Positions 46,567 through 53,890 of a stretch of DNA of 64,000 nt are shown piece by piece. Under the pieces are notes generated by a model that worked only from the letters and a program-made list of their open reading frames with translations, ran no database searches and was not told the DNA's origin. Each line of letters opens with the position of its first letter. Positions within the stretch are counted from its first letter, which is position 1. A program made the translations under genes and the position numbers. The stretch comes from Bradyrhizobium sp. 195 (GTDB lineage: Bacteria > Pseudomonadota > Alphaproteobacteria > Rhizobiales > Xanthobacteraceae): the NCBI RefSeq assembly GCF_023101665.1, contig NZ_CP082161.1:372001-436000 (forward strand), given 5' to 3'.

Positions 46567-47160
46567 TTAGAGTTCAGGCTTCTGCCGGATGACCACCTTG
46601 GTGCCAACAGGGACGCGGTCGTAGAGATCGGCGACGTCGTTGTTGACGAGGCGGAAGCAGCCTGAGGACACCTTGGTGCCGATCGTGTCGGGACGGTTGG
46701 TGCCGTGGATGCGGTAGACCGTGGTGCCCAAATACATGGCGCGGGCCCCTAACGGATTTCCGGGGCCGCCGGCCATGAAGCGCGGCAGATAGGGCTGGCG
46801 CTGGATCATCTCCGGCGGCGGCGTCCAATCCGGCCATTCCTTCTTGTTGGTGATGGTCACCAGCCCCTGCCACTGGAAGCCGTCGCGGCCGACGCCGATG
46901 CCGTAGCGGATCGCGCGCCCGCCGGGCTGCACCAGATAGAGGTGCCGCTCGGCGGTCGAGACGATGATCGTGCCCGGCGGTTCAGTGGTACGGAAATAGA
47001 CGACCTGCTTCTGCCATTCCGGCTCGAGCTGGTAAGCCTCGTCGGCGACCAGGCCCGGCTCGTCGCCGCGGTCTGGCTGCTGGGCAGAGGCTTGCGGGAC
47101 GGACAGAATGAGCCCCACCGCAGCCATGAACATCCCGGTCAGGCGACGAAAATCCGTCAT
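46567..47160 (-). CDS. L,D-transpeptidase (ErfK/YbiS/YcfS/YnhG family)
   Basis: 197-aa exported peptidoglycan enzyme forming 3-3 cross-links or attaching proteins to the wall. Signal peptide MTDFRRLTGMFMAAVGLILSV ending ASA-QQ. YkuD domain with IHGTNRP (His152) and the catalytic SSGCFRL (Cys168). The GTKVSSGC spacing is canonical. ATG at 47160. Alphaproteobacteria of this order rely on L,D-transpeptidases at growing poles, so several paralogues are expected. Confidence 0.93.
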   Translation of the reverse strand: MTDFRRLTGMFMAAVGLILSVPQASAQQPDRGDEPGLVADEAYQLEPEWQKQVVYFRTTEPPGTIIVSTAERHLYLVQPGGRAIRYGIGVGRDGFQWQGLVTITNKKEWPDWTPPPEMIQRQPYLPRFMAGGPGNPLGARAMYLGTTVYRIHGTNRPDTIGTKVSSGCFRLVNNDVADLYDRVPVGTKVVIRQKPEL

Positions 47161-47350
47161 CTCAAGCTCTCCCCGCTGCCACAGCGCAAATCATTCAGAA
47201 GCATCAAACCTGAGGGGCAGGTTCATGGCAAGTTGATGGCGCGCCGCCCTGATATGTCACGAGAATGCCTATGGTTTTTTGACGGAGCGGGGCAATGCCA
47301 CAAACAGGGGATGGCGCGAAAAGCATAGGGCTGAGCCAAGGCGGTACTGC

Positions 47351-47473
47351 GCTCCCTCCCCCGCCTGCGGGGGAGGGTCGGGGAGAGGGTGTCTCCGCGA
47401 TGGGATACTCCCCCAGAGGATAGAACCCTCACCCGCCGCTGCGCGGGCGACGTCTCCCGCAAGCGGGAGAGGC
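47351..47473. repeat. Palindromic repeat, family C
   Basis: GCTCCCTCCCCCGCCTGCGG, GGGGAGAGGGTGTCTCCGCG, CCAGAGGATAGAACCCTCAC and TCTCCCGCAAGCGGGAGAGG. It fills the lower part of the 365-bp gap between the L,D-transpeptidase and the membrane protein. The rest (47161-47350) is the transpeptidase promoter region, with no clear box seen. Confidence 0.88.
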
Positions 47474-47525
47474 TCAGACCGAACTCGCGGTGAGATCAAC
47501 CTCGACAACTGGCAATGGAAGCCAG

Positions 47526-48500
47526 TCAGATCTTGTTGCTCTCCGCTGCGATCCCCAGCCGCCGCACGATCTCCGTCCCCACCGCGCGCGCCTCGAGCCT
47601 TGAGCCGATGCGCGGGCTGCGAAACCTCCGCCCGGAGTGCAATCGGATCACGACAATGCAGTGCTCGTCCTCGGACCGGCCGCGACGCTCGACCGTGATC
47701 GTCTTCACGTCGGGCCCTGCGATGTGGTCGGTGCGCAGGCTGCCGTCGCCCCACAGGCGTTCGACACGGATATCGCTCTCGCGGATGATCCAGAAGGCGC
47801 CAGTGACGAGGTTGGCATAACGATGCACGGCGAATGCGGCGATCACGCCGAGCGGCAGCAGCAGGATGTCGACATGGCTGGGCGATAACCCACGCCAGAG
47901 CTTGTAGGCGTAGGGCAGGGCGGACAACGCGATGGCGATCAGCGACACGATCCTAATGTCCCGCGCGGGAAACGGCTCGAGCGGTTCGCCGAGATGCATC
48001 TCGGGATTGCTGGCATCGAGCGGATTGGCGGGATCCTCGACATTGGGGACGTCGAACTGCGCCGCGATCCGGGCCACGGTGTCGCGAACATGGGTGACAT
48101 CGGAGATCGGCGGCGAGGTCAGGCGCTCCCCCGAGGCCAGCGTGAAGACGAGCTGAAAGCGCGTCTTCACCCTCTTGCTGCCGGGAACCTGCAACGCCGT
48201 GATGTCGTCTTTCGCGACGATCCGCGTACGAAGCTTCCCGAATGGACTTTGCCGCCCGATCAGGATCTCGTTCGGTGTGATGATCCACACCACCGCCGGC
48301 GCCACCATGATGCCGATGACGAATCCTGCCCCCACGAGCAGTGCCACCACCGAGATGACGATTTCCAGGGTGTCACGCGTGAACAGCCCCGGCGTGAAGC
48401 ACAGTGCAACCGCGGCCGCGCAGGCGGCCACGATCAGCCGCTGCGCGATCGAGGAACCTTCACGGAGGCGAATGTCGGTGCTGGTGGTCGCGTCGTCCAT
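47526..48500 (-). CDS. Membrane protein with two duplicated TM-pair/beta modules, unknown function
   Basis: 324 aa, no family recognised. Two hydrophobic pairs: ~21-70 (AQRLIVAACAAAVALCFTPG ... VVALLVGAGFVIGIMVAP) and ~185-225 (IVSLIAIALSALPYAYKLW, LLLPLGVIAAFAVHRY). Each pair is followed by a similar soluble segment (IITPNEILIGRQSPFGKLRT versus IIRESDIRVERLWGDGSLRT), then a beta-rich stretch with LASGERLTSPPI versus LHSGRRFRSPRI. That suggests an internal duplication of a PH-like module, as in bPH domain membrane proteins. Downstream of the thioredoxin-like gene, 102 bp apart. Confidence 0.75.
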   Translation of the reverse strand: MDDATTSTDIRLREGSSIAQRLIVAACAAAVALCFTPGLFTRDTLEIVISVVALLVGAGFVIGIMVAPAVVWIITPNEILIGRQSPFGKLRTRIVAKDDITALQVPGSKRVKTRFQLVFTLASGERLTSPPISDVTHVRDTVARIAAQFDVPNVEDPANPLDASNPEMHLGEPLEPFPARDIRIVSLIAIALSALPYAYKLWRGLSPSHVDILLLPLGVIAAFAVHRYANLVTGAFWIIRESDIRVERLWGDGSLRTDHIAGPDVKTITVERRGRSEDEHCIVVIRLHSGRRFRSPRIGSRLEARAVGTEIVRRLGIAAESNKI

Positions 48501-48602
48501 TGCGGGCGGCTGATTTCGATGCCGCGAAACTCCACGGACGGGTCCGTGGAGTCAAGCAACAAGGACGAGACCTGAAATCTGCCGCGCGATGCCGGTGCGG
48601 CG

Positions 48603-49166
48603 TCAGCTGCTGGCGTTCAGCAGTTTTGCCACGGTGCGGTCGATATCGTCGTAAGCCCCTTCGCCGGCGTGCTGGAACACGATCTTGCCGGTCTGGTCGA
48701 TGATGTATTGCGCCGGCCAATACTGGTTGCGGTAGGCGTTCCAGGTCTTGGAATCGTTGTCCTGTGCCACCGGATAGGTGATGCCGTGACGCTTCAGCGC
48801 GGCCTGCACGTTGGAGGCCGAGCGCTCGAACGGGAATTCCGGCGTGTGCACGCCGACCACGACGAGGCCCTTGTCCCTGTACTTGGCGTAGAGCTCGGTG
48901 ACATGCGGCAGCGTATTGACGCAGTTGACGCAGCCATAGGTCCAGAAGTCGACCAGCACGACCTTGCCGCGGAGGTCGGCGAGGCTGAGCGGCTTGGAGT
49001 TGAACCAAGTGTTGATGCCGGTGAAATCAGGCGCGGCCTGCTGGCTCGCGGCGGCGGCGACGACAGGCGTCGCGCGCACGGCCTCGCCGCAAATGCCAGG
49101 GATGACGGCGCCGGTCACGGCCATGCCGATCAGCGCGGCGCCCACAGTGAGCAGTTTGACGGTCAT
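48603..49166 (-). CDS. TlpA/DipZ-like thioredoxin-fold protein, exported
   Basis: 187 aa. N-terminal signal/anchor (LLTVGAALIGMAVTGAVIPG) then AhpC/TSA-Redoxin domain. Active-site WTYGCVNCVNTLP with Cys79 and Cys82 (C-V-N-C rather than CPPC), as in the DipZ-type redoxin domain. YWPAQYIIDQTGKIVFQH gives the cis-Pro region (WPAQY). Sits 30 nt after a CcdA-like gene, so the pair should form a thiol-disulfide route: CcdA carries electrons across the membrane to this protein, in the periplasm. Client unknown. Confidence 0.9.
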   Translation of the reverse strand: MTVKLLTVGAALIGMAVTGAVIPGICGEAVRATPVVAAAASQQAAPDFTGINTWFNSKPLSLADLRGKVVLVDFWTYGCVNCVNTLPHVTELYAKYRDKGLVVVGVHTPEFPFERSASNVQAALKRHGITYPVAQDNDSKTWNAYRNQYWPAQYIIDQTGKIVFQHAGEGAYDDIDRTVAKLLNASS

Positions 49167-49196
49167 GGAAGCGTCCTCCGGGTGAATGTTTGGTGG

Positions 49197-49895
49197 TTAG
49201 AGGCCGATCTGGCCGGTGGGGTAGAAGCCGGTGAGCCACGCCACGATCAGCGTGTCGTATTGGAAATAGGCGGCGAGGGCGAAGCCGATCACGACGATGC
49301 CAAAACCCTGCTGCAGGCGCGGCGAGATCCGCGAAAGGCTGCGCACGCGCGTGGTCGCGGCCTGTCCGCCATAGGCGATGAGCAGCATCGGGATCGCCGC
49401 GCCGATGGCGTAGGCGAGCAGCAGCGTGCCGGCCCAGGTCAGGTTCTTCGAGGTCGCAACCAGCGTCAGGATTGAGCCGAGCACCGGGCCGGCACAGGGC
49501 GTCCAGACCAGGCCGAGCGTGGTGCCGAGGATCAGCCCGCCGAGCGCGCCCTCGCGCTGCGCGGCGCTGGCATTGCCGAGATCGAGCCAGCCATTGAGCC
49601 GGATCGACAGCCATTCGAACGGCGCCGGCCACAGCATCAACAGGCCGAAGCCGAGCAACAGGATCGAGGCCGCCTCGCGCAGCACGTTCGGATCGAAATC
49701 GAACAGCTGCGTGATCGCTCCGAGCAGCAGCGCGGTCGCCGAGAACGAGATGACGAAGCCGAGCGCGATCATCGCAGGGCGCAGATGCCCCACGCGCCCG
49801 ATCGAGGCGCCAAGCAGGATCGGCAGCATCGGCAGCGTGCAGGGCGCGGCGATGGTAAGAATGCCGGCGAGGAGAGCGAAGAACAGTTCGAGCAT
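49197..49895 (-). CDS. ccdA: CcdA-like cytochrome c biogenesis/thiol-electron transporter
   Basis: 232 aa, six membrane segments. Redox cysteines in APCTLPMLP (Cys19) and WTPCAGPVLG (Cys134), both with the CcdA-type proline context. Transfers reducing equivalents from cytoplasmic thioredoxin to the periplasmic thioredoxin-like protein encoded next. Upstream lies a 483-bp gap with repeats and then the ECF sigma factor gene in the same direction. SoxV/SoxW of sox loci are a similar pair, but this one is 13 kb from the sox genes. Confidence 0.88.
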   Translation of the reverse strand: MLELFFALLAGILTIAAPCTLPMLPILLGASIGRVGHLRPAMIALGFVISFSATALLLGAITQLFDFDPNVLREAASILLLGFGLLMLWPAPFEWLSIRLNGWLDLGNASAAQREGALGGLILGTTLGLVWTPCAGPVLGSILTLVATSKNLTWAGTLLLAYAIGAAIPMLLIAYGGQAATTRVRSLSRISPRLQQGFGIVVIGFALAAYFQYDTLIVAWLTGFYPTGQIGL

Positions 49896-50019
49896 GGCGC
49901 ACTCGTGAAGGAGGTCACGAGGGCAGTTCGGAATGGATGCAGCGCGCGTTACGCAGCGTCACGCCTTCGTGACGGAGGCTGGTTCTGCGGGACGCCGCTG
50001 CGAGCGGAGCGGGAAGTGC

Positions 50020-50148
50020 GCTCCCTCCCCCGCTTGCGGGGGAGGGCCGGGGAGAGGGTATCTCCGCGACGGGGCAATCCCCCAGAGGAAAGAACCTCAC
50101 CCGCCGCACTCTGCGAGTGCGTCGGCCTCTCCCGCAAGCGGGAGAGGC
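50020..50148. repeat. Palindromic repeat, family C
   Basis: CGCTCCCTCCCCCGCTTGCG, GGGGAGAGGGTATCTCCGCG, CCAGAGGAAAGAACCTCACC and CTCTCCCGCAAGCGGGAGAG. Located in the 483-bp interval between the ECF sigma gene and ccdA, the rest of which contains the hairpins at 50176 and 50339 and the palindrome at 50232. Confidence 0.88.
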
Positions 50149-50175
50149 AGGGAGCCCGCGGCAACCGCTCAGCCC

Positions 50176-50216
50176 AAACACAAAACGACCCGGAGGGGGG
50201 CATCCCGTCCGGGTCG
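50176..50216 (-). terminator. Rho-independent terminator-like hairpin with T-tract (minus strand)
   Basis: On the minus strand CGACCCGGA pairs with TCCGGGTCG (9-bp stem at 50186-50194/50208-50216) and is followed by TTTTGTGTTT. It lies 160 bp after the ECF sigma gene stop and upstream of ccdA, so it should separate the two transcripts. Confidence 0.65.
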
Positions 50217-50231
50217 CTGGAGTTCTTGGGA

Positions 50232-50245
50232 GGTTTAACTAAACC
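50232..50245. promoter_or_regulatory. GGTTTA-AC-TAAACC palindrome
   Basis: Perfect 6-bp arms with two central bases in the sigma-ccdA interval, next to AT-rich GTATGTCCACTTTATAGG. It may be an operator or part of a leader; no partner site was seen. Confidence 0.3.
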
Positions 50246-50338
50246 GTATGTCCACTTTATAGGGGGGAAGTTTTTCCGCCTGATGTTGTGCTTTGTTTCA
50301 ATTGTTTCGTCGGCGGTAACACTTCCGTGTCCCCAGGG

Positions 50339-50358
50339 AGGGCCCGACATCGGGCCCT
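50339..50358. terminator. Hairpin just after ECF sigma gene stop
   Basis: AGGGCCCGA-CA-TCGGGCCCT, perfect 9-bp arms, 20 nt past the sigma gene stop codon on the minus strand. No following T-run, so it may protect the mRNA end or pause the polymerase rather than terminate alone. Confidence 0.5.
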
Positions 50359-50378
50359 ATCCCTTTGAAATCGTTAGA

Positions 50379-50990
50379 TCAGGCGGCGAAGCGCTCGACG
50401 CCACAGCCCTTAAGCAATTCGGCCAGCTGCTTGCGGGCATAGAACATTCGCGTCTTCACGGTGCTCTGGGGGATGCCGATGATCTGCCCGACCTCCTCCA
50501 CCGACTTCTCGTGGTAGTAGACGAGATTGATGATCTCGCGATGCGCGGGCGACAGCTTCTGCACGCAGGCGCGCAGGATGGCGCTGGTGTCGCTGCGGTC
50601 GAGCGAGGTCTCGGGCGTCTCCGCATCATCGGGAATCTGGCGCACGTCTTCCTGGTCGATGTCCTCGAAGCGCCGCTGGCGCATCGCGGTCAGGGCCTTG
50701 AAGCGGGCGATCGAGAGCAGCCAGGTGGAAACCTGCGAGCGGCCCTGGAACTGGCCGGCGGTCCGCCACACGTCCAAAAACACTTGGCTGACGAGGTCTT
50801 CCGCCGCGGTGGCGTCACGCACGATGCGCAGGATGAAGCGGTACACCCGCACATTATGCCGGCAATAAAGGATATGCATCGACGTCCGGTTGCCGCCGGC
50901 AATGCTTTCGAGAAGCATGTCGTCCGAAGTCGCCTGAGCGGCGATGATGCTCTGGCTGGCCTGGGCGTTGATGGCGATGACGTTCCGCAT
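50379..50990 (-). CDS. ECF-type RNA polymerase sigma factor
   Basis: 203 aa. Region 2: HNVRVYRFILRIVRDATAAEDLVSQVFLDVWRTAGQF with the LVSQVF/W pattern of core binding and -10 recognition. Region 4: LSPAHREIINLVYYHEKSVEEVGQIIGIPQSTVKTRMFYAR, a helix-turn-helix for the -35 element. It begins GGGGAG-CCAAGTCA-ATG at 50990. No anti-sigma gene follows, unlike most ECF genes. The upstream DNA has repeated GTTTCGT/ACGAAAC elements (51090-51137) that may be its own control site. Confidence 0.9.
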   Translation of the reverse strand: MRNVIAINAQASQSIIAAQATSDDMLLESIAGGNRTSMHILYCRHNVRVYRFILRIVRDATAAEDLVSQVFLDVWRTAGQFQGRSQVSTWLLSIARFKALTAMRQRRFEDIDQEDVRQIPDDAETPETSLDRSDTSAILRACVQKLSPAHREIINLVYYHEKSVEEVGQIIGIPQSTVKTRMFYARKQLAELLKGCGVERFAA

Positions 50991-51090
50991 TGACTTGGCT
51001 CCCCGTAGCGCCGCAACCGAGCGGCGTTTCCTTGGACCAAAGTGTTAATGAGCCAACGTTTCGGGACGTCTGCACGAAAAGGGGAAAATG

Positions 51091-51137
51091 GTTTCGTGCG
51101 CCGCCAAATTGTTTCGTCCGACCCGGGGCGACGAAAC
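51091..51137. promoter_or_regulatory. Inverted GTTTCGTC...GACGAAAC elements upstream of ECF sigma gene
   Basis: GTTTCGTC (51111-51118) and GACGAAAC (51130-51137) form an inverted pair with 11-bp spacer. A further GTTTCGTG is at 51091-51098, and AATTGTTTCGTC recurs at 50300-50311 beyond the gene. On the minus strand the half-site reads GACGAAAC, reminiscent of the AAC core of ECF -35 elements. Autoregulation is inference. Confidence 0.45.
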
Positions 51138-51284
51138 ATTCGGAGCAAAAAGTCGTGGAATTTCAATGTACGGAAAATACGGGGGCGGCGTCTTGGCAAC
51201 GCAGGAACGAATTTGCGCGCCTTGCGTTTGGTCGCGCCGCACCCATCGTCGCCGGGAGCTCGCGTAGCCAGGACGAACGATCTC

Positions 51285-51374
51285 GTAGGGTGGGCAAAGG
51301 CGCGAAGCGCCGTGGCCACGATCCTTCGCAAATATGGAGAGGTTGGTGGGCACGCTCCGCTTTGCCCACCCTAC
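51285..51374. repeat. Palindromic repeat, family A
   Basis: GTAGGGTGGGCAAAGGCGCG, then GTGGGCACGCTCCGCTTTGC and CCCACCCTAC. Lies just past the 3' end of the response-regulator gene, 22 bp from its stop. The remaining space up to the sigma gene (50991-51284) holds only sigma promoter elements. Confidence 0.88.
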
Positions 51375-51396
51375 GGCACTTCGCCTGTGGCTAGTC

Positions 51397-52134
51397 CTAC
51401 GCTTTCTCGCCCGCCGGCGAGAACAGATAGCCGCCGCCGCGGATGGTGCGGATCACGGCGGGCTTTGCCGGATCGGGCTCGATCTTGCGACGGATGCGCA
51501 TGATGCGCAGATCGACGGCGCGGTCGAAGGCTTCGGCGTCGCGCGCATTGGCCAATTCCAACAGGCGCTCCCGCGACAGCACGCGCTTCGGATTGGCCGC
51601 GAACACCTTGAGCAGACCGAACTCGGATGCCGTCAGCGGATGCTCGTTGCCTTCGTCGTCGCGCAGGGCCTGGGCTTCGAGATCGAGCCATTTGGTGCCG
51701 AACCGCACGAGCTGGTCCTTGTCGGATTTCGCCGCCGCCGCATCAGGCGCTGCTGCCTTGGCCGGCACGCTCCGTCGCAGCACCGAGCGGATGCGCGCCA
51801 TCAGCTCGCGCAGCTCGCAGGGCTTTGCCACGTAGTCGTCGGCGCCGAGCTCGAGCCCCACGACGCGATCGATCGGGCTCGCGGTCGCCGTCAGCATGAT
51901 GACGGGCACGTTGATGCGGCTCTTGAGGTCACGGATGATCGAGAGGCCGTCCTCCTCGGGCATGTTGAGGTCGAGCACGACGAGGTCGGGCATGCTGCCG
52001 TCGATCGCGGTCCGCAACGACTTGCCGCCGTCGCACAGCGTCACGGTGAAGCCGTGCATCTTGAGATAATCGCCGACCATCTCCCGGGCCGGGGCTTCAT
52101 CGTCGACGATCATGATGTGCGGGCTTTGGGTCAT
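51397..52134 (-). CDS. OmpR-family response regulator of solute-sensing phosphorelay
   Basis: 245 aa. Receiver domain with acidic pocket DDEAP (11-12) and phosphoacceptor Asp55 (VVLDLNMPE), switch Thr in VIMLTATAS and Lys in VAKPCELRELM. The C-terminal winged helix begins near 140: LTASEFGLLKVFAANPKRVLSRERLLELA, RAVDLRIMRIRRKIE, IRTIRGGGYLF. DNA-binding targets unknown. It is last of a four-gene set, 10 nt after the REC-DUF3369-kinase gene, so it should receive phosphate from one of the two kinases upstream. Confidence 0.93.
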   Translation of the reverse strand: MTQSPHIMIVDDEAPAREMVGDYLKMHGFTVTLCDGGKSLRTAIDGSMPDLVVLDLNMPEEDGLSIIRDLKSRINVPVIMLTATASPIDRVVGLELGADDYVAKPCELRELMARIRSVLRRSVPAKAAAPDAAAAKSDKDQLVRFGTKWLDLEAQALRDDEGNEHPLTASEFGLLKVFAANPKRVLSRERLLELANARDAEAFDRAVDLRIMRIRRKIEPDPAKPAVIRTIRGGGYLFSPAGEKA

Positions 52135-52144
52135 GGTCTCTGGA

Positions 52145-53890
52145 TCACGGCAATTCGGTCGCGGGGAGGGTGATGGTGAAGGTCGAGCCCTTGCCGGGCC
52201 CGCCGCTGTCGGCGGTCACCTCGCCGCCATGCATGTCGACGATACGCTTGACGATGGACAGGCCAAGTCCCGTCGAGCTCTCGCCGGCGGTCGGTTTTGC
52301 CGACAGCCGCTGGAACCGGCCGAACAGGCGGCCGAGATCCTCCGGGGACAGGCCGGCGCCCTCGTCGCTGACGCGGACGACGGTGTCGCCGCCCTCGTGG
52401 CTGACGGCGACGTCGATCTTCCCGCCGATCGGTGAATATTTGATGGCGTTGCTGATGAGATTGTCGATCGCCTCGCGGATGCGGTCGGTGTCGCACATGG
52501 TGACGATGTTGGCCGGCGCGGCGACGCTGATCGCCTGCTGCTTGTTGACGGCGAGCGGCTGGTTGGCCTCGGCGACCTCCTTGACCAGGGCTGCGACGTC
52601 GACCGGTTCGCGGCGGATGGTGATGTCGAAAGCATCGGCCATCGCGTCCGAGATCAGATGGTCGACCATCGTGGTCAGCCGCTTGGTGGCGTCGCGGATG
52701 TGGTCGACCTGGGCGACGACGCCGCTTTCCGATGCGCCGGTCGAGATCAGCTCCTTCAGCATCTCGGTGCGGCCGAGGATGACGCCGAGCGGGTTCTTCA
52801 GATCGTGGGCGACGGTGCCCAAAATCTCGTTCTTGAAGCCGTTGGCGCGCTGCAGCCGCAGCCATTGCGCCGAGAGGCGGCGGTTGGCCTGCATCAGGGC
52901 GCGAGTGCGCTGAGCGACGCGGTCCTCCAGCTGCGTGTTGGCGTCCTGGAGCTGCTGGTAGAGGATGACGTTGTCGAACGCGATCGAGAGCCTGGAGGAG
53001 AAGATCTCGACCAGCGAGCGGTCAGTCTCGGACAGCTCGCGCTCGGCCTGCAGCAGCACCACCACCTCACGGCCGCTTCCGGTGCGCAGATAGATCACGC
53101 TGCGATGGTCGGCGAATTCGTTCTTGCGGCGCTGGAACGCGGCCTCCACCATCGAGCGCAGATCGGGATCGAGCGCCTTCGACGTGGTGGTGCCGATGAA
53201 GCGGCTGTAGCAGCCGCTGCCGGCGAGCACCGAGAGCTCGGGGTCGATGCCGCCATTGTCGCGCAAGACCAGTATACCGGCGCAGTCGACGTTGAGCAGC
53301 GAGGCAAGCTGGGTCAGCACGCCCTCGGCGAGCCGCTGCATCGACTTGAAGTCGTACAGCGTGGAAGCCGCGTCGATGATGATCTCGAGCCCGCGCCGCG
53401 TCTGCACCATGCGCTCGAGCTGCTGATAGGAGCGCAGCGCCGCGGTCAGCGAGGTGAACAGCTTGTCGGCGGTCAGCTCGGTCTTGGCCTTGTAGTCGTT
53501 GATGTCGTACTGCACGATCACGCGCCGCTCCGGCGCCTGGCCGGGCTGTCCGGTGCGCAGGATGATGCGCACGGTCTCGTTCCGGATCTCGTTGCGGATG
53601 AACTCGACCAGCTCGAGGCCGGCGACGTCGGTCTCCATGATGACGTCGAGCAGCACGGCGGCAATGTCGCCGTGCTCGGCCATCAGCGTGCGGCCTTCCG
53701 CCGCGGAATAGGCCGAGAGGATCTCGAGGCCCTGGCCGTTGAGGCTGTAGTCGGACAGCGCGAAACGGGTGCCGTCATGCACGGCCGGATCGTCGTCGAT
53801 GACGGCGATCTTCCATTTCCGGGCGTTGCTATCCTCCGACGCGGTACCGGTATCGTCGATCAGGTGGAGGACATCGTCCTGTTCGGCCAT
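52145..53890 (-). CDS. REC-DUF3369-histidine kinase, soluble
   Basis: 581 aa, no membrane segment. Order: receiver domain (~26-150; DDDP 32-35, Asp82 in AVLLDVIME, Lys135), DUF3369/GAF-like domain (~175-315; VVLLQAERELSETDRSLVEIF), coiled link, HisKA with His362 in GTVAHDLKNPLGV, and HATPase (NAIKYSP N-box, DEGAGL G1, STGLGLSIV G2). The receiver at the N-terminus means phosphate can enter from the membrane kinase and then control this kinase. Starts inside the 3' end of that gene (31-nt overlap). DUF3369 is a REC-associated sensing domain whose ligand is unknown. Confidence 0.92.
   Translation of the reverse strand: MAEQDDVLHLIDDTGTASEDSNARKWKIAVIDDDPAVHDGTRFALSDYSLNGQGLEILSAYSAAEGRTLMAEHGDIAAVLLDVIMETDVAGLELVEFIRNEIRNETVRIILRTGQPGQAPERRVIVQYDINDYKAKTELTADKLFTSLTAALRSYQQLERMVQTRRGLEIIIDAASTLYDFKSMQRLAEGVLTQLASLLNVDCAGILVLRDNGGIDPELSVLAGSGCYSRFIGTTTSKALDPDLRSMVEAAFQRRKNEFADHRSVIYLRTGSGREVVVLLQAERELSETDRSLVEIFSSRLSIAFDNVILYQQLQDANTQLEDRVAQRTRALMQANRRLSAQWLRLQRANGFKNEILGTVAHDLKNPLGVILGRTEMLKELISTGASESGVVAQVDHIRDATKRLTTMVDHLISDAMADAFDITIRREPVDVAALVKEVAEANQPLAVNKQQAISVAAPANIVTMCDTDRIREAIDNLISNAIKYSPIGGKIDVAVSHEGGDTVVRVSDEGAGLSPEDLGRLFGRFQRLSAKPTAGESSTGLGLSIVKRIVDMHGGEVTADSGGPGKGSTFTITLPATELP

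Noticed and set aside
48603..49895. CcdA-thioredoxin pair as SoxV/SoxW
   Set aside because: Similar families, but 13 kb from the sox genes, in a different transcription unit beside an ECF sigma gene, and the thioredoxin motif CVNC does not specifically mark SoxW.
50990..51394. 134-codon frame upstream of the ECF sigma gene
   Set aside because: No RBS, crosses repeat family A, low-complexity translation; the region is better explained as sigma promoter DNA plus repeat.
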